DNA from: a virus
Length of the DNA stretch: 64,000 bases
IMG/VR virus record: IMGVR_UViG_3300032895_000002
Span: 1 to 64,000 of that record
Strand: one strand, 5' to 3'
In this document: one piece after another, positions 29,927 to 37,567 of the stretch
How the letters are laid out: every line of letters starts with the position of its first letter
How positions within the stretch are numbered: the first letter of the stretch is position 1
The notes under the pieces: model-generated
What the model was told of the DNA's origin: nothing
What the model saw: the letters and a program-made list of their open reading frames with translations, nothing else
The model's database searches: none
Translations under genes and position numbers: made by a program

Positions 29927-30129
29927 GCGACGACCTCGCTCCCCTTCCCGGCTTCGATTGGAGCCGCGTCACATGGGGCCGTCCCGACAGTCCTGTCTCG
30001 GCGCTGTGTTCATACTGCTCCGCCGCGATCCGCGAGGATGACGTTCCGCTGAGGGTCTGGAACGCGCAGGGCTTCGCCGCGCAGTTCTGCGACGCATGTC
30101 AAAGGCGCTGGTGGGGAATGACCTCATGA
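29923..30129 (+). CDS. Small zinc-finger protein
   Basis: 68 aa. ALCSYCSAAIREDDVPLRVWNAQGFAAQFCDACQRRWWGM gives a CxxC...CxxC zinc site. Coupled to both neighbours by overlap. Confidence 0.6.
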   Translation: MSDDLAPLPGFDWSRVTWGRPDSPVSALCSYCSAAIREDDVPLRVWNAQGFAAQFCDACQRRWWGMTS

Positions 30130-30401
30130 GCGACGACGTGTTCGAAATCGTGATCATCCAGGCCGAGGCGGCGAAGCGCGGCGTGCTCACCATCTGGACG
30201 GTCTATGAGCGGCCAAAGGACTATCCGATCGGCTGGATCGCTCGGATGTTCGAGATCAGCGGCGCCGGCCCCAAGCCTACCGGGCGCGTCATCAAGTGCG
30301 CCGCGTTGCAGCCGATCCGCGAGAAGCTGATTCGCGCCGGGCTCACCTGCTTGCCGCGCCAGGAGGGCGACGAGCCGCAGATCGTGGAAAGTTGGATTTA
30401 A
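30126..30401 (+). CDS. Hypothetical protein
   Basis: 91 aa, beginning MSDDVFEIVIIQAEAAKRGVLTIWTVYERPKDYP. Alpha/beta pattern, no motif. Ends with TAATG overlap into the next gene. Confidence 0.6.
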   Translation: MSDDVFEIVIIQAEAAKRGVLTIWTVYERPKDYPIGWIARMFEISGAGPKPTGRVIKCAALQPIREKLIRAGLTCLPRQEGDEPQIVESWI

Positions 30402-30718
30402 TGAGCTGGCTACGACGTCGACGGAAGGAGCCGCGGTCAAAGACGGCGGCTAAGCCGGACGCCCTGATCGTCATGCGGCTTGTCGATATGCATCGGAACC
30501 ACCCGGCGCAGGACAATTCGCACGCGTGCTCGAAATGCGGGAGCGTGGTCGGGATTTATCCGTCCGGCCAGCGGGCTCTGCGCGACAATCCCGGCCTGCC
30601 GATCATCTGTATCCGGTGCGCGACCAAAGAGCCGCCGCCGGACGGCATGCGGCCGGCCGGATCGATCGAGGAGGTCATTCAGGAAATGCGTGACAGCGCC
30701 GACGTCAAGAGAGGCTGA
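30401..30718 (+). CDS. Zinc-binding hypothetical protein
   Basis: 105 aa. ACSKCGSVVGIYPSGQRALRDNPGLPIICIRCATKEPPPDGMRPAGSIEEVIQEMRDS: CxxC...CxxC pair with a helical tail, a layout found in other phage proteins of unknown role. Confidence 0.6.
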   Translation: MSWLRRRRKEPRSKTAAKPDALIVMRLVDMHRNHPAQDNSHACSKCGSVVGIYPSGQRALRDNPGLPIICIRCATKEPPPDGMRPAGSIEEVIQEMRDSADVKRG

Positions 30719-30722
30719 CCCG

Positions 30723-30995
30723 GTGAGAACCCGCCGCGTCGATCAGGGGCCATGTCTCAATTGCGGCCGGACGTTGACCGCCGCGAGCGCGCGGCATGAC
30801 CACGCGCCGGCCAAGGGCGCGATCATGGTGTGCGCGTATTGCTCGCACGTCATGGAATGGACCGGCGAGCGCCTGACTGAGCTGTCTGACGAGGCGCTTG
30901 AAGCGATCGCCGGCGATCCGGAGCTGGTTGGCCTCGTCAACGTCACCGGCCTCTTTCAGCGCTGGCTTGCGAAAAAAGGGAGGGTTCGCCCATGA
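30723..30995 (+). CDS. Zinc-binding hypothetical protein
   Basis: 90 aa from a GTG start, placed there because the frame opens with VRTRRVDQGPCLNCGRTLTAA. A second CAYC pair completes the zinc site. Helical C-terminus (LTELSDEALEAIAGDPELVG). Confidence 0.6.
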   Translation: MRTRRVDQGPCLNCGRTLTAASARHDHAPAKGAIMVCAYCSHVMEWTGERLTELSDEALEAIAGDPELVGLVNVTGLFQRWLAKKGRVRP

Positions 30996-31324
30996 ACGAT
31001 CAACTCCGCCGCGCGATGGCGGCCGTCGATATCGACGCGATCGACATCGAGGCTCAACGCATCGGCCGAGAGGCGGTCTCGGCCGCGCTGGTGGTGACGG
31101 AGAGCGAGGAGGAGACGCGCCGGCGCGAGGACGAGGCCCGCGCCAAGGCGGAGGCGGAGGCGCAGCGCCAGCGCGATCTCGACGCGGCGCTCGCCGACAC
31201 GATCGAGGCGGTCGCCCGCCATCGCGCCCGGCTCGGCCGCAAGACCTGTTCGACGCATGACGGCGCGACCATCCGTAAGATTTTCGAGCTGCTGCGCGGC
31301 CTGACGCCGGGGACGGACGAATGA
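30992..31324 (+). CDS. Coiled-coil hypothetical protein
   Basis: 110 aa. A long charged coiled coil (EETRRREDEARAKAEAEAQRQRDL) flanked by helices. Overlaps the methyltransferase gene by 4 nt. Function unknown. Confidence 0.6.
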   Translation: MNDQLRRAMAAVDIDAIDIEAQRIGREAVSAALVVTESEEETRRREDEARAKAEAEAQRQRDLDAALADTIEAVARHRARLGRKTCSTHDGATIRKIFELLRGLTPGTDE

Positions 31325-31986
31325 CCCGGGCCTGGAAATACGACGGCAGCATTGACCGCTTTCCGCTCAAGCCCGGCGAGCTGTGGGAGTGCGGGCTCGG
31401 CCGGGTCATGGTCGGCGACATCTATGCAGGGTTGCCGGATTTCATGACGGCCGGCGATTGCGTGTTCGTCGATCCGCCCTACAACGCCGCGCTGGAAAAC
31501 GGCTTCCGCACCAAGGCCAAGCTGCCACCGAACCCGGACGGCTTCGGCCGGTTTCTCGACGCGCTGTTCGGCCGCATCGACGCGATCAGGCCTCAGACTT
31601 GCTTCGTGGAGATCGGCAAGCAGCATGTCGAGGATGTCGTCGCCCGGCTTGAGCGTCGTTTCGCCACGGTCGAGAGTTGGACGGCGACGTACTACAAGCG
31701 CAACCCATGTTTCGTCGTGCGCGGCGGGGCCGGGCCCTCCGCGTTCAATTACGCCGGGCTGGACGAGCAGGACATCATCAGCCTGATTTGCGAGCGCGAG
31801 CCGTTCACGAGGATCGCCGACCCGTGCATGGGCCGCGGCGCGGTCGGGCTCGCCGCCTACAAGGCCGGCCGGTCGTTCTGCGGGACGGAGCTGAATCCCG
31901 CCCGGCTGGCGGTGCTGGTCCGCCGCATCCATGATCTTGGCGGCGCCTGGCGGGTCGGCGGCGTCGCCTATGAGCCGCCGGCATGA
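31321..31986 (+). CDS. DNA methyltransferase (DPPY, permuted)
   Basis: 221 aa. FVDPPYNAALENG near residue 57 is motif IV, and IADPCMGRGAVGLAAYKAGRSFCGTELNP near 165 is motif I plus II. Motif order IV then I makes it a beta-type N4/N6 methyltransferase. It is short, with little room for a target-recognition domain. Fourth DNA methyltransferase in the window, next to the IbrA/IbrB-like cassette. Confidence 0.8.
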   Translation: MTRAWKYDGSIDRFPLKPGELWECGLGRVMVGDIYAGLPDFMTAGDCVFVDPPYNAALENGFRTKAKLPPNPDGFGRFLDALFGRIDAIRPQTCFVEIGKQHVEDVVARLERRFATVESWTATYYKRNPCFVVRGGAGPSAFNYAGLDEQDIISLICEREPFTRIADPCMGRGAVGLAAYKAGRSFCGTELNPARLAVLVRRIHDLGGAWRVGGVAYEPPA

Positions 31987-32297
31987 GGCGCGCGGCGTTC
32001 ATGGCGACGCCGCTGGTCGCGACCGCGTTCGCCGCAACCTGGCTCGCCGCGGCCTTCCCGGCGGCGGCGGCGCATTGTCCGCACGGCCAGCTGTACCGCG
32101 TCCATCTGCGCCGGTGCGTCGCCCTGGGCTCGCCCTTGGCTTTGGCTTACGAACGGCCCCCGCGTCCGGTCCTGCTAAGGCTGCTGCCCCCCGCCCCGCC
32201 GGCTCGCCCGGCGCCGGCGGCCGAGCCGGCGCTGATCCTGCCGGCGCTCGACCGTGAATGGCGGGAGGCCTGGCCGCTGGTCGAGTGGCCGAAATGA
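31983..32297 (+). CDS. Small exported protein
   Basis: 104 aa with signal peptide MRRAAFMATPLVATAFAATWLAAAFPAAA, then HCPHGQLYRVHLRRCVALGSPLALAY and a Pro-rich tail. The two cysteines are likely disulfide-linked. Similar exported proteins are common in Hyphomicrobiales phages and prophages. Coupled to the methyltransferase gene by ATGA. Confidence 0.6.
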   Translation: MRRAAFMATPLVATAFAATWLAAAFPAAAAHCPHGQLYRVHLRRCVALGSPLALAYERPPRPVLLRLLPPAPPARPAPAAEPALILPALDREWREAWPLVEWPK

Positions 32298-32467
32298 CGG
32301 CTGGCCTCCAAAAGCCTCACAGCGGCCCGCTGACGGGCCTCGGGCTCGCGAGGCTGTGGCACAGCGGCCGAACGCCCGGCGCGGCTCTCCGCTTAGCCCT
32401 GCGTCAGGACGACGGCGTTTGGCCGGCCGGCGCCGGAGCGCGGGACAGCCTGCCCTATCTCTGGTAA
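32294..32467 (+). CDS. Small hypothetical protein
   Basis: 57 aa, basic and Pro/Gly-rich (SGPLTGLGLARLWHSGRTPGAALRLALRQDDG). ATGA overlap with the preceding gene supports translation. Function unknown. Confidence 0.45.
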   Translation: MTAGLQKPHSGPLTGLGLARLWHSGRTPGAALRLALRQDDGVWPAGAGARDSLPYLW

Positions 32468-32477
32468 AGATTGGCCG

Positions 32478-32765
32478 ATGATCGACCTTAGCCGCCTTAC
32501 CTTCAAATTCGCGAAGACGATGCCGGAGATTCCGCATTTCTACGTCGTGCGGACGCCGGAAAACGAGGCCGACTTCGTTGAGCTGTTCCACACCATCAGG
32601 CGCGACGGCGTAGACGAGAAATGGGGCCGGCGGACTTTCCGCTATTGGTACGCCGGCGACAGCTGGAAATACTGGGCCATGCCCGACGATCTGCCGCGCT
32701 GCCAGGTCATCAATCGGGCCAAGGTTGACGATGACCCAAAACTACTTGACGAAATCCGTCTTTGA
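32478..32765 (+). CDS. Cassette gene 1, unknown
   Basis: 95 aa. LSRLTFKFAKTMPEIPHFYVVRTPENEADFVELFHTIRRDGVDEKWGRRTFRYWYAGDSWKYWAMPDDL reads as an alpha/beta domain with an aromatic core. It overlaps the PAPS-reductase-like gene by 35 nt, so it is part of that unit. Similar small proteins precede IbrA-like genes in phages; function unknown. Confidence 0.65.
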   Translation: MIDLSRLTFKFAKTMPEIPHFYVVRTPENEADFVELFHTIRRDGVDEKWGRRTFRYWYAGDSWKYWAMPDDLPRCQVINRAKVDDDPKLLDEIRL

Positions 32766-33870
32766 GGCGGCGCAAGAGCGCATCGGCTTCGTCTACGACC
32801 ATTGCGACGACGTGATCGTGTCGATGAGCGGCGGCAAGGATTCGACCGTCCTCTTCGAGCTGACGCGAGTGATCGCCGCCGAGCGCGGGCGCCTGCCGCT
32901 CAAGGTGTTCTGGCTCGATCAAGAGGCGGAATGGAAGGCGACCGAGCTTTACATGGCCGCGGTCATGCGCGCTCCCGACGTGCGGCCGTTCTGGTTCCAA
33001 ATCCCCTTCCGGCTGTCGAATAGCCTGTCGTTCGCCGACAACTTCCTCAATTGCTGGGCTGAGGCCGATCGGGCGAAGTGGATTCGCGAGCAAGACCCGC
33101 TCTCGATCAAGGTTAACCCGCTCCCGGCCTATGACCGGTTTCATGACCTGGTGGAGCGCCTGCCGTCACAATGCGATTGTGTTGGCAAGCAACACGTCGG
33201 CGTGCTGGTCGGAATGCGAGCGATGGAGAGCTCTAACCGGCGCTTGCAGACCACCGAGCATGCGCCGCATTTCAAGGGGATCACCTGGTGTCGGAAGCCG
33301 ATCGCCAATACGCGGGTGTTCTGGCCGCTCTACGACTGGCTGGATCGCGACGTGTGGACGGCGATCGCCAATCACGACTGGCCCTACAACCGGATTTATG
33401 ACGCCTTCTACAAATACGGCAAGGTTGGCCGAGAGATGCGGGTCTCGGCGCTCATTCATGAAACCGCCTGGCATTCGATCGAGCAGCTGCAGGAGGCGGA
33501 GCCGGAGATGTACAACCGCTATCTGACGCGGGTGGAAGGGGTGAACTGCTTTAACCACTTCGAGCGCCAGATCATGCCGGACAAGCTGCCGGCCCACTTC
33601 GCCGACTGGCGCGAATATCGCGACTATCTGTTGGAGAACCTGACCGAGCCGCAGCACCGCGAGCGCTTCCGCCGGCGATGGGCGAATCAGAACGAGGAGC
33701 GCTGGCATAAGGTCCACGTGCGCGAGATCATGGTCAACGATCTCGACGGCACGCTCAACGGCAACGCCCGGACCCGCTTCAAGATGGAGGAGCGGCGCCG
33801 GCCCGGCGGGCTCTATGAGCAGCGCAAACAGGCGCGCCGGCTCGCCAGGATCGCCGCCGGAGACGAGTAA
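32731..33870 (+). CDS. IbrA-like PAPS reductase-fold protein
   Basis: 379 aa. The N-terminal PP-loop SGGKDS (33-38) follows DDVIVSM, giving the ATP-pyrophosphatase/PAPS-reductase fold. Later VGVLVGMRAMESSNRRL and ITWCRKPIANTRVFWPLYDWLDRDVWTAI match the IbrA (DUF3440) type. PP-loop enzymes adenylate or sulfur-transfer onto a substrate. The adjacent IbrB-like gene reproduces the ibrA-ibrB pair of Escherichia prophages. DNA modification is one inferred role; the IbrAB literature itself concerns gene activation. Confidence 0.85.
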   Translation: MTQNYLTKSVFEAAQERIGFVYDHCDDVIVSMSGGKDSTVLFELTRVIAAERGRLPLKVFWLDQEAEWKATELYMAAVMRAPDVRPFWFQIPFRLSNSLSFADNFLNCWAEADRAKWIREQDPLSIKVNPLPAYDRFHDLVERLPSQCDCVGKQHVGVLVGMRAMESSNRRLQTTEHAPHFKGITWCRKPIANTRVFWPLYDWLDRDVWTAIANHDWPYNRIYDAFYKYGKVGREMRVSALIHETAWHSIEQLQEAEPEMYNRYLTRVEGVNCFNHFERQIMPDKLPAHFADWREYRDYLLENLTEPQHRERFRRRWANQNEERWHKVHVREIMVNDLDGTLNGNARTRFKMEERRRPGGLYEQRKQARRLARIAAGDE

Positions 33871-33878
33871 CGCCCCAA

Positions 33879-34493
33879 ATGACAAGTAATGCGCTGGCTA
33901 AATATCTCGCGCCGCCGCCCCCGGAGGTCGCCGCCATCAATCCGATCGCCCGTGTTCTTTGGGTGCCGATCGAAAAGGTGTTCGCCAACGACTACAATCC
34001 GAACAGCGTCGCGCTGATGGAGATGCGGCTGCTCTACGTCTCGATCAAGCACGACGGCTACACGCAGCCGGCCGTCACCATCTATGACGCCAAGCGCGAC
34101 CGCTTTGTGATCGTCGATGGCTTCCATCGCTACTCGATCATGAAGCGCTATCCGGACATGCTCGCCAGGAACCACGGCTTGTTGCCGATCGTGGTCATCG
34201 ACAAGGGCGTGAATGACCGGATGGCGAGCACGATCCGCCACAACCGGGCGCGCGGCAAACATTCGATCGACGGGATGAGCGCGCTGGTGGTCGAGATGCT
34301 GGCGAACGGGTGGAGCGACCGGCGGGTGTGCGAGGAATTGGGGCTCGAGAAGCAAGAGCTGATCCGCCTCAAGCATATCACCGGCTACGCCAAGTTTTTC
34401 GCCGGCGGCGACTATTCGCCGGCGATGGAGACCAACCGGCAGATCGAGGAACGGCTCAAATACGAGGGAGAGGCGGCGGAGGGCGAGGAGTAG
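33879..34493 (+). CDS. IbrB-like ParB-domain protein
   Basis: 204 aa. IEKVFANDYNPN (31-42), then VDGFHRYSIM (79-88) in the ParB GxRR position, then MASTIRHNRARGKHSIDGMS (115-134) match IbrB. The latter segment is unusually conserved in that family. IbrB acts with IbrA. It starts 9 nt after the IbrA-like gene and ends 6 nt before the next gene. The ParB fold may hydrolyse or bind a nucleotide. Confidence 0.85.
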   Translation: MTSNALAKYLAPPPPEVAAINPIARVLWVPIEKVFANDYNPNSVALMEMRLLYVSIKHDGYTQPAVTIYDAKRDRFVIVDGFHRYSIMKRYPDMLARNHGLLPIVVIDKGVNDRMASTIRHNRARGKHSIDGMSALVVEMLANGWSDRRVCEELGLEKQELIRLKHITGYAKFFAGGDYSPAMETNRQIEERLKYEGEAAEGEE

Positions 34494-34498
34494 CGGCG

Positions 34499-35041
34499 AT
34501 GGATTGGAAGAAGGGCGCCGCGCTCAGCGGCGATCAGACCGGCCATCCGATCTTGTGGCACGCGACGCTCGCCGAGCTTGGCTATGGCGAGGTCGTCGCC
34601 CTGCCGGAACTCGGCCGGCAATGGTTCGTCGATTTTTGGGGTGACGACAAGGCGTCGATCCGCCTGAAAACCTTCGGCCACAAGGCGGGCAAGGAAGGCA
34701 CCAGCCCGCATTTCCTGTGTACGCGCGGCGGCTATCCTATGCACACTGATCCCGGCGCCACCCGCTACGCGCTGCAAATCCAGCTTCACAATGACGGCTT
34801 CATCGTCCACGGCCTTGAGGACGACCTGGCGGCGATGCCGCTGTTCTCGCCCGGCTTGGTGATCGTCCTCGACACCTGGTCGCCGCACCAGGTCGCGCGC
34901 GATCTCCGCCTTCCTCAGACCGGCCCCAACAAGCTCTTGGTCGGCTTCGACCGCGCCGAGTATCCGAACGTCGAGGCCGAGCTGCCGAAGCTCATCGAGC
35001 ATATTCCGATGCTCGCCTATCAGATCGGGCGGGCCGCGTGA
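34499..35041 (+). CDS. Putative 2-oxoglutarate/Fe(II)-like oxygenase
   Basis: 180 aa. H82-T-D84 in GYPMHTDPGATRYALQIQLHNDGF and H130 in PLFSPGLVIVLDTWSPHQV reproduce the HxD...H iron triad, with R134, R137 or K145 available for 2-oxoglutarate. The strand LFSPGLVIVLD before the distal His is typical of the double-stranded beta helix. If correct it hydroxylates a base, amino acid or small molecule. Not a recognised family, and motif-based only. Coupled to the ParB gene downstream. Confidence 0.5.
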   Translation: MDWKKGAALSGDQTGHPILWHATLAELGYGEVVALPELGRQWFVDFWGDDKASIRLKTFGHKAGKEGTSPHFLCTRGGYPMHTDPGATRYALQIQLHNDGFIVHGLEDDLAAMPLFSPGLVIVLDTWSPHQVARDLRLPQTGPNKLLVGFDRAEYPNVEAELPKLIEHIPMLAYQIGRAA

Positions 35042-35652
35042 TGGTTGAGATCATCAACGAGCTGGTGCTGGTCGAGACGCGGCGGATCAAGCCCTACCAC
35101 CGCAACCCGCGCAAGAATGACGCGACGGTCGAGAAGCTGGTCGAGCTGATCCCCAAAGTCGGCTTCAACGTGCCGCTGGTGCTCGACCGCAACAACGTCA
35201 TCGTCAAAGGCCACACCCGCTGGAAAGCGGCGGTGCGGCTCAAGATGGCGCAGATTCCATGCGTCTACACCGACGCCGACGAGGAGACGATCAAGCTCGA
35301 TCGCCTCGCCGACAACAGGGTGCAGGAGTTCTCGACCTGGGATCAGGAATTGCTTGGGGGCGAACTGGCGTCGCTCAATCTCGACTACGCCTTCGATCTC
35401 GGCACGCTCGATTTCGTGCTGGCGGACAATCGCCGCAGGCCGCCGGGCGTGACGGGCGAGCCGGCCGCGCCGGGCGCCGAGGCGCCGGGCGAAAGCGGAT
35501 TGGCGGCGGGCGAGCGCGAGGACGACAGGCCGTTCATCAGCGAGGATGACGTGCGGGCTACCGCCTCGTTGCCGATCAACGAATATACCGAGGTCACGTG
35601 CAATAAATGCGGTAATCGCATGTACGTCCGCAAGGGTAGCCAAGCCGCATAA
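35041..35652 (+). CDS. ParB-domain protein with C-terminal zinc ribbon
   Basis: 203 aa. A ParB-N domain (RIKPYHRNPRKNDATVEKLVELIPKVGFNVPLVL; VKGHTRWKAA at 55-64) is followed by a disordered linker and a CNKCGNRMYV knuckle near the C-terminus. Phage ParB-like proteins of this size are often found beside methyltransferase or terminase genes. Last gene before the terminator. Confidence 0.78.
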   Translation: MVEIINELVLVETRRIKPYHRNPRKNDATVEKLVELIPKVGFNVPLVLDRNNVIVKGHTRWKAAVRLKMAQIPCVYTDADEETIKLDRLADNRVQEFSTWDQELLGGELASLNLDYAFDLGTLDFVLADNRRRPPGVTGEPAAPGAEAPGESGLAAGEREDDRPFISEDDVRATASLPINEYTEVTCNKCGNRMYVRKGSQAA

Positions 35653-35688
35653 AAAAATCGCCGCCGGCGAGCGAAGCCAGCGGCGATT
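35651..35688. terminator. Bidirectional intrinsic terminator
   Basis: AATCGCCGC (35656-35664) and GCGGCGATT (35680-35688) form a 9-bp stem. Seven A's precede it (35651-35657), which read as a T tract on the minus strand, making a strong terminator for the leftward structural operon. It separates that operon from the rightward modification cassette. A second imperfect dyad (GCCCGC...GCGGGC) lies at about 35710-35747. Confidence 0.75.
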
Positions 35689-35756
35689 CCGATCCTTCAG
35701 AGAACCAATGCCCGCTCGGTTTCTATCCGAACCCCTTCACGCGGGCAAGGCGAGCA

Positions 35757-36272
35757 TCATGTCCCAGGGGGCCGGGTCTGCGGCGGCCGTCCGGCGATCC
35801 CGCCGGCCGGGAGCTTGTCCTTCACCTTCTGAAACGCTTCCTTCGCCGCCTCATGATCGATCACGACCCAGACCAGCTTGGAGACATGCCGGCTGACGAA
35901 CACATACGCCAGGGCGAGGGACTTGCCTGAGAAATCAGGCAGCTCCGGACGGACCGGCGGCCAAATACCTTCTTCACCGCCGGCGCCGGGAGGAATCGGG
36001 ACCATCGGGAATTCCGGGGTGGGGGGAATTGGCAACCCGACGCCTGGCTCAAGCCATGGCGGCAGCGGCGGCCATTCATCGCGCGGCGGCAGATGCGGCG
36101 GCAACCCGTGGCCTGGACGGCCTCCTGGCCCCCAGATGCCTTCGTCCCCTGGAACCCAAGGATGTTCCGGCGTTCCGGGCAGGCCTGTTTCAGGCCTCCA
36201 TTCCGGCAAGTCGGGCCTTTCGAGCGCGCGCACCGAAATCGGCGCGTCGGAGCTGACGACATATTTTGGCAT
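35757..36272 (-). CDS. Proline-rich protein at end of lysis module
   Basis: 171 aa. A Pro/Gly/Trp-rich stretch (LPGTPEHPWVPGDEGIWGPGGRPGHGLPPHLPPRDEWPPLPPW) covers most of it; the C-terminal 60 residues (LALAYVFVSRHVSKLVWVVIDHEAAKEAFQKVKDKLP) are folded. Strong Shine-Dalgarno AAGGAGG. It sits after the holin-like gene, so it may be a spanin or accessory. Function unknown. Confidence 0.6.
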   Translation of the reverse strand: MPKYVVSSDAPISVRALERPDLPEWRPETGLPGTPEHPWVPGDEGIWGPGGRPGHGLPPHLPPRDEWPPLPPWLEPGVGLPIPPTPEFPMVPIPPGAGGEEGIWPPVRPELPDFSGKSLALAYVFVSRHVSKLVWVVIDHEAAKEAFQKVKDKLPAGGIAGRPPQTRPPGT

Positions 36273-36333
36273 GTTTTCCTCCTTGGGTTGGTGGACGCGC
36301 AACCCATACGCGATTCCCGTGACAGGTTGACGT

Positions 36334-36681
36334 TTAATCTTTCGCGCCGTTCTCCGGCGGCGCCGCATGACCGTTCGCGCCGTTGATCGTGCGGCCGAGC
36401 CAATGCGCGCACACCGCGCCGAAACCGGCGGTGAGGCCGCCGACAACGGCCGGGGTCACTTCGTCGGTCGGGATGGTGAAGATCAGGCAATAGGCGACCG
36501 TGCCGGCGAATGAAATCACGATGAGGATCGAGAGGGTGAGGACGCCCTTGGATTGATCGAAGCGGCTGGCGACGATGACCAGGATCGCGGTGAACAGCAC
36601 GGCGAAGCCGACGCCGGTCGCCACCGGGAACGGCGCGAGCGAGGTCTGCGGCGGCGGATTGACGACCTGGCCGGCGTCCAT
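36334..36681 (-). CDS. Holin-like membrane protein
   Basis: 115 aa with three hydrophobic segments (VATGVGFAVLFTAILVIVAS; TLSILIVISFAGTVAYCLIF; AVVGGLTAGFGAVCAHWLG). Its place 4 nt after the endolysin gene and its size fit a class I-like holin that permeabilises the membrane. No sequence family recognised. Confidence 0.65.
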   Translation of the reverse strand: MDAGQVVNPPPQTSLAPFPVATGVGFAVLFTAILVIVASRFDQSKGVLTLSILIVISFAGTVAYCLIFTIPTDEVTPAVVGGLTAGFGAVCAHWLGRTINGANGHAAPPENGAKD

Positions 36682-36684
36682 GGC

Positions 36685-37272
36685 TCACCCCTTCGCTTTC
36701 CACTTGAGATAGGCCGCGTGCATCTTCTGGTCGTACTTGTTGGCGGCGTAGCCGGGGCCGTTGTAGCCGCGGGCGAAGGCCGCCCAATTCTTGCTGCGGA
36801 GCGCGCCGTCCAGCTTGTTGGTTTTGATGAAGCTGACGAAGGCGTCGAGATGCGCGCTCGCGCCCGAATTCATCGCGTCGACAAAGCCTTTGATGGTGTC
36901 GTGGCCGGCCGCCTTGTGGTTCGTCCCGAGGATCTGGAACGTGCCCCAGCTCGCCGCCTTGTGCGCCGCGTCCCAATCGAGCTTGGCGGCGTCTTCGATG
37001 CGCTCGTGCTGGTGCGCGCCGGTCGCGCCATAGAGCGAGCGGTCCCATTTGGCCGAGCTCAGCTTCGCGCCGCGGCGGTCCTTGGCGGCGGCGTGCTTGC
37101 CCTTGGTCTGCGCATGGAAAACGTGGGCCTCGTAAAGCACCGCCGGGCGGCCATCCGGCAAAAAGCCTTGTCCCGCCGCCTCCACTTCGGCGACCGCGCG
37201 GATGGCGGCGATCTCAACGTTCAGCTCCTTCGCGGCGCGCGCGAAGTCGGCGTCAGTCAACGTGGCGCTCAT
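36685..37272 (-). CDS. Endolysin, N-acetylmuramidase (DUF3380-like)
   Basis: 195 aa. AVAEVEAAGQGFLPDGRPAVLYEAHVFHAQTKGK gives the catalytic Glu and the YEAHVF motif of DUF3380/PF11860 muramidases; SWGTFQILG and the C-terminal FARGYNGPGYAANKYDQKMHAAYLKW are also typical. It degrades host peptidoglycan at the end of infection. Confidence 0.88.
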   Translation of the reverse strand: MSATLTDADFARAAKELNVEIAAIRAVAEVEAAGQGFLPDGRPAVLYEAHVFHAQTKGKHAAAKDRRGAKLSSAKWDRSLYGATGAHQHERIEDAAKLDWDAAHKAASWGTFQILGTNHKAAGHDTIKGFVDAMNSGASAHLDAFVSFIKTNKLDGALRSKNWAAFARGYNGPGYAANKYDQKMHAAYLKWKAKG

Positions 37273-37370
37273 GGCGAATTTCCTCGGGGAAGGGGTTCCC
37301 GGCCGGACAGGCGGGTGGGAGGAGAGCGGCCCGCCGGCCGGGAGAGAACGGCCTGCGGAGGGCCGTTCGT

Positions 37371-37562
37371 TCAGTGAGCGCCGGCTTTAGCCGCCGGCGT
37401 TGGCTTCGGCGTCGGGGTTCCCGGACCTGCGTTGGGCTGATTGCCCTCCTCGAGCCAAGCCAGATAGTCGCGATAATCCGTGTTGTCGGGGTCGGCCGGG
37501 ATGAACGCGCCGTCTTCGTCGCGGATGATAGTCTGCGGGTCGGGCGTCAGTGAATAAGCCAT
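37371..37562 (-). CDS. Small hypothetical protein near tail fibre
   Basis: 63 aa beginning MAYSLTPDPQTIIRDEDGAFIPADPDNTDYRDYLAWLEEGNQPNAG, then a Pro/Thr-rich tail. The pattern (IIRdedGafIPaDp.N.DYq.YLaWl..Gn) occurs in small phage tail-associated proteins. A GC-rich 8-bp hairpin (37347-37369) lies after it. Confidence 0.65.
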   Translation of the reverse strand: MAYSLTPDPQTIIRDEDGAFIPADPDNTDYRDYLAWLEEGNQPNAGPGTPTPKPTPAAKAGAH

Positions 37563-37567
37563 CGCGA

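Noticed and set aside
37347-37369. Intrinsic terminator between endolysin and tail fibre genes
   Set aside because: The GAACGGCC/GGCCGTTC hairpin has no T run on either strand, and genes on both sides are read as one late unit.
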